A stretch of 64,000 nt of DNA from Streptomyces decoyicus. Its GTDB lineage: Bacteria; Actinomycetota; Actinomycetes; Streptomycetales; Streptomycetaceae. The translations under genes and the position numbers were made by a program. The stretch covers positions 3,410,001-3,474,000 of the forward strand of contig NZ_CP082301.1 in NCBI RefSeq assembly GCF_019880305.1, in the 5' to 3' direction. Shown here one piece after another: positions 62,677 to 64,000 of this stretch; position 1 is the first letter of the stretch, and each line of letters starts with the position of its first letter. The notes under the pieces are model-generated. The model did not search any database and had not been told where the DNA came from. It saw only the letters and a list, made by a program, of their open reading frames with translations.

Positions 62677-63687
62677 CTACCCTGCCGCGTGCCCCAGATC
62701 GAGCAGTTGGCCCGGCTTGATCAGGTCCGCGTCGGAGCCGATGACGCCCTCGTTGCCCTCGTAGAGCGCGGTCCAGCCACCGGGCAGCCGGTGGGCCTGG
62801 GCGATGGCTGACAGCGTGTCACCCGGCCGCACGGTGTAGTCGCCGTCGGCCGCCGGGCCCGTGCGGTGCGCGTCATCGCCCCGCGAGGCATGCCGGCCAC
62901 CCGAGGACCTGTCCTCGTCGTCGCCCGCACCGCCGCGGTGCTTACCCTTCGCGGGCGTCTCCTGCGGGGTGCCGGTGGTGTCCGGACGGCTGCCCCCGTC
63001 GGACGGGTCGGCGGACTGCGACGGGTCGCGGTCCCGGTCGCCCGGCGTCGTCGAGTCGTCCGGCGTCGCCGGGTCGGACGGCTCCGGGCTCGTGGACGCG
63101 TCGCCGGAGCGGTCGGAATCCGTGGCGTCGGGCGAGGGCGCCGGATCGGACGGCTCGTCGCCGGACTCGTCGTGCTGCTGCCCGGCGGAGTCCGTGTCGT
63201 CGTGCGCGCCGGACGAACCGGACGAGTCCCAGGGGTCCGAGGAGCCGTCCGCGTCCGACGGGGCGGGCGAGGGGGTGGCGGTGCTGCCCGGGTCGACCTC
63301 CGGCGCACGCCCGTCCTTGGCGAGACCGGCGCTCACCGCACAGCTCGACCACTGGTCCGGGCCGCGGGCGTCGAGGATCGACTGGGCCACCGCGATCTGC
63401 TGGGAGCGGCTGGCGAGGTCGGGGCGCGAGGCGTAGGCCGCGCCGCCGTAGGTGTCCCACAGCTCCTGGGTGAGCTGGAGTCCGCCGTAGTAGCCGTTGC
63501 CCGAGGCCGCGCTCCAGACGCCGCCGCTCTCGCACTGGGCGACCTTGTCCCAGGTCGCGGTGTCGGCGGCGTGAGCGCCGCTCGCACCGAGCAGTGGCAG
63601 GGCGATGCCGGCCCCGGTCACTCCCACCGTGACAAAGATGGCCGGTGCCTGACGGGGGCGACGATGTCGGCCGTTCCCGGAACGCAT
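62677..63687 (-). CDS. Second Rpf/LysM secreted protein with a long acidic linker
   Basis: 336 residues. It has a signal peptide (to about GAHA), the Rpf domain [19 protein letters not shown] with the catalytic Glu, and the paired Cys in WSSCAVS. A linker of some 140 residues of Ser, Asp, Pro and Thr follows, then a basic patch (KGKHRGGAGDD) and a terminal LysM (YTVRPGDTLSAIAQAH). The linker probably spans the cell wall. ATG at 63687. I see no ydaO-type element in the 250 bp upstream, unlike its neighbour. Confidence 0.9.
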   Translation of the reverse strand: MRSGNGRHRRPRQAPAIFVTVGVTGAGIALPLLGASGAHAADTATWDKVAQCESGGVWSAASGNGYYGGLQLTQELWDTYGGAAYASRPDLASRSQQIAVAQSILDARGPDQWSSCAVSAGLAKDGRAPEVDPGSTATPSPAPSDADGSSDPWDSSGSSGAHDDTDSAGQQHDESGDEPSDPAPSPDATDSDRSGDASTSPEPSDPATPDDSTTPGDRDRDPSQSADPSDGGSRPDTTGTPQETPAKGKHRGGAGDDEDRSSGGRHASRGDDAHRTGPAADGDYTVRPGDTLSAIAQAHRLPGGWTALYEGNEGVIGSDADLIKPGQLLDLGHAAG

Positions 63688-63940
63688 GCGGATGCCTTTC
63701 GCGCGGCGGTTGAGTTGTACGACGAGCTCTTCGAGCTGCTCGACGGGTCACCCGTCCGGCCGGCGCGCACGAGGCACACCGTTACACCGGTCCCCCACAT
63801 CACCGCTTCGGCCGACCGAGTGAAGCCGTCGATCGTCGGTCGAAAGGTAGCCGGGGTCACGGGTAGTCACAAGTCGGTGTAGTGGAGATCACGTAAAGGT
63901 CACACGACTGACTCAGCGTCACTTTTGTCCTTTTCGCTGG

Positions 63941-64000
63941 TCAGGGCCGCTCGGGCCCGAACTCCACCGGCAACGACCGCAGTCCGCGCATGATGAGTCC
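63941..64000 (-). CDS. Cytochrome P450, 3' end only
   Basis: The last 19 codons of a minus-strand gene, reading GLIMRGLRSLPVEFGPERP and a TGA stop. The pattern MRGLRSLPV is the usual C-terminal strand of Streptomyces P450s. The rest lies beyond the window. Confidence 0.6.
   Translation of the reverse strand, partial: GLIMRGLRSLPVEFGPERP

Noticed and set aside
62900..63310. Repetitive Ser/Asp/Pro stretch as a possible satellite or CRISPR-like array
   Set aside because: It is the low-complexity linker of a secreted protein; units are irregular and coding.

Overview
The window is chromosomal DNA of a high-GC actinomycete, almost certainly Streptomyces. Coding third positions are dominated by G and C, GTG and TTG starts are common, there is a bldA-type tRNA-Leu(UUA), and the right end holds a typical Streptomyces housekeeping block (ndh, ppx, DUF501, divIC-like, eno, two Rpf/LysM proteins).

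Positions 1 to about 38,900 are a diterpenoid antibiotic cluster that I recognise, from gene content and order, as the platensimycin/platencin (ptm) cluster of a dual producer such as Streptomyces platensis. It holds a GriI/GriH-like pair plus a flavin hydroxylase for the aminobenzoate head group (ptmB1-B3), an arylamine N-acyltransferase that joins the two halves (ptmC), cluster copies of dxs, ispG and ispH, a GGPP synthase (ptmT4), an ent-CPP synthase (ptmT2), a UbiA-fold terpene synthase (ptmT1), a second type I terpene synthase (ptmT3), oxygenases, and a beta-oxidation-like set (ligases, acyl-CoA dehydrogenase, MaoC hydratase, thiolases, DUF35 proteins) for trimming the diterpene. A GntR regulator (ptmR1), a FabF-like resistance condensing enzyme and a thioacid pair (ptmA3/ptmU4) lie at the left. 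The 5,436-bp unit bounded by two near-identical 926-bp copies of a dioxygenase gene (19,900-20,825 and 25,336-26,261) is the platensimycin-specific cassette (ptmO3-O4-T3-O5 plus a phosphotransferase gene).

The core of the cluster is two divergent operons meeting at about 26.25 kb. The leftward one runs ptmO3 to ptmC. The rightward one runs ptmT2, a P450, ptmT1, MaoC, amidohydrolase, ptmA2, thiolase, DUF35. A second divergent point at 37.5 kb carries a perfect 22-bp palindrome whose core recurs in front of the 4.8-5.6 kb dehydrogenase gene.

From 39,044 to 47,569 a tightly packed rightward operon encodes phosphonate biosynthesis: lysophosphatidate-type acyltransferase, fatty-acid-hydroxylase-family membrane protein, PEP mutase, phosphonopyruvate decarboxylase, aminoethylphosphonate-type aminotransferase, a 757-residue FAD/NAD(P)-binding protein, an unknown 192-residue protein and a dehydrogenase. 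I know of no described product with this combination; a phosphonolipid or acylated phosphonate is my inference. A convergent gene at 47.6-49.0 kb encodes a family 1 glycosidase homologue that has lost both catalytic glutamates.

After a 1.4-kb stretch without a convincing gene comes bldA (50,401-50,482, minus strand). Then follow an ABC exporter locus whose ATPase gene is broken by an internal out-of-frame deletion, a cyclopropane-fatty-acid-synthase-like methyltransferase, and the core block. A c-di-AMP (ydaO) riboswitch precedes the first Rpf protein, several strong hairpin terminators separate the units, and the last 60 bases are the 3' end of another P450 gene.
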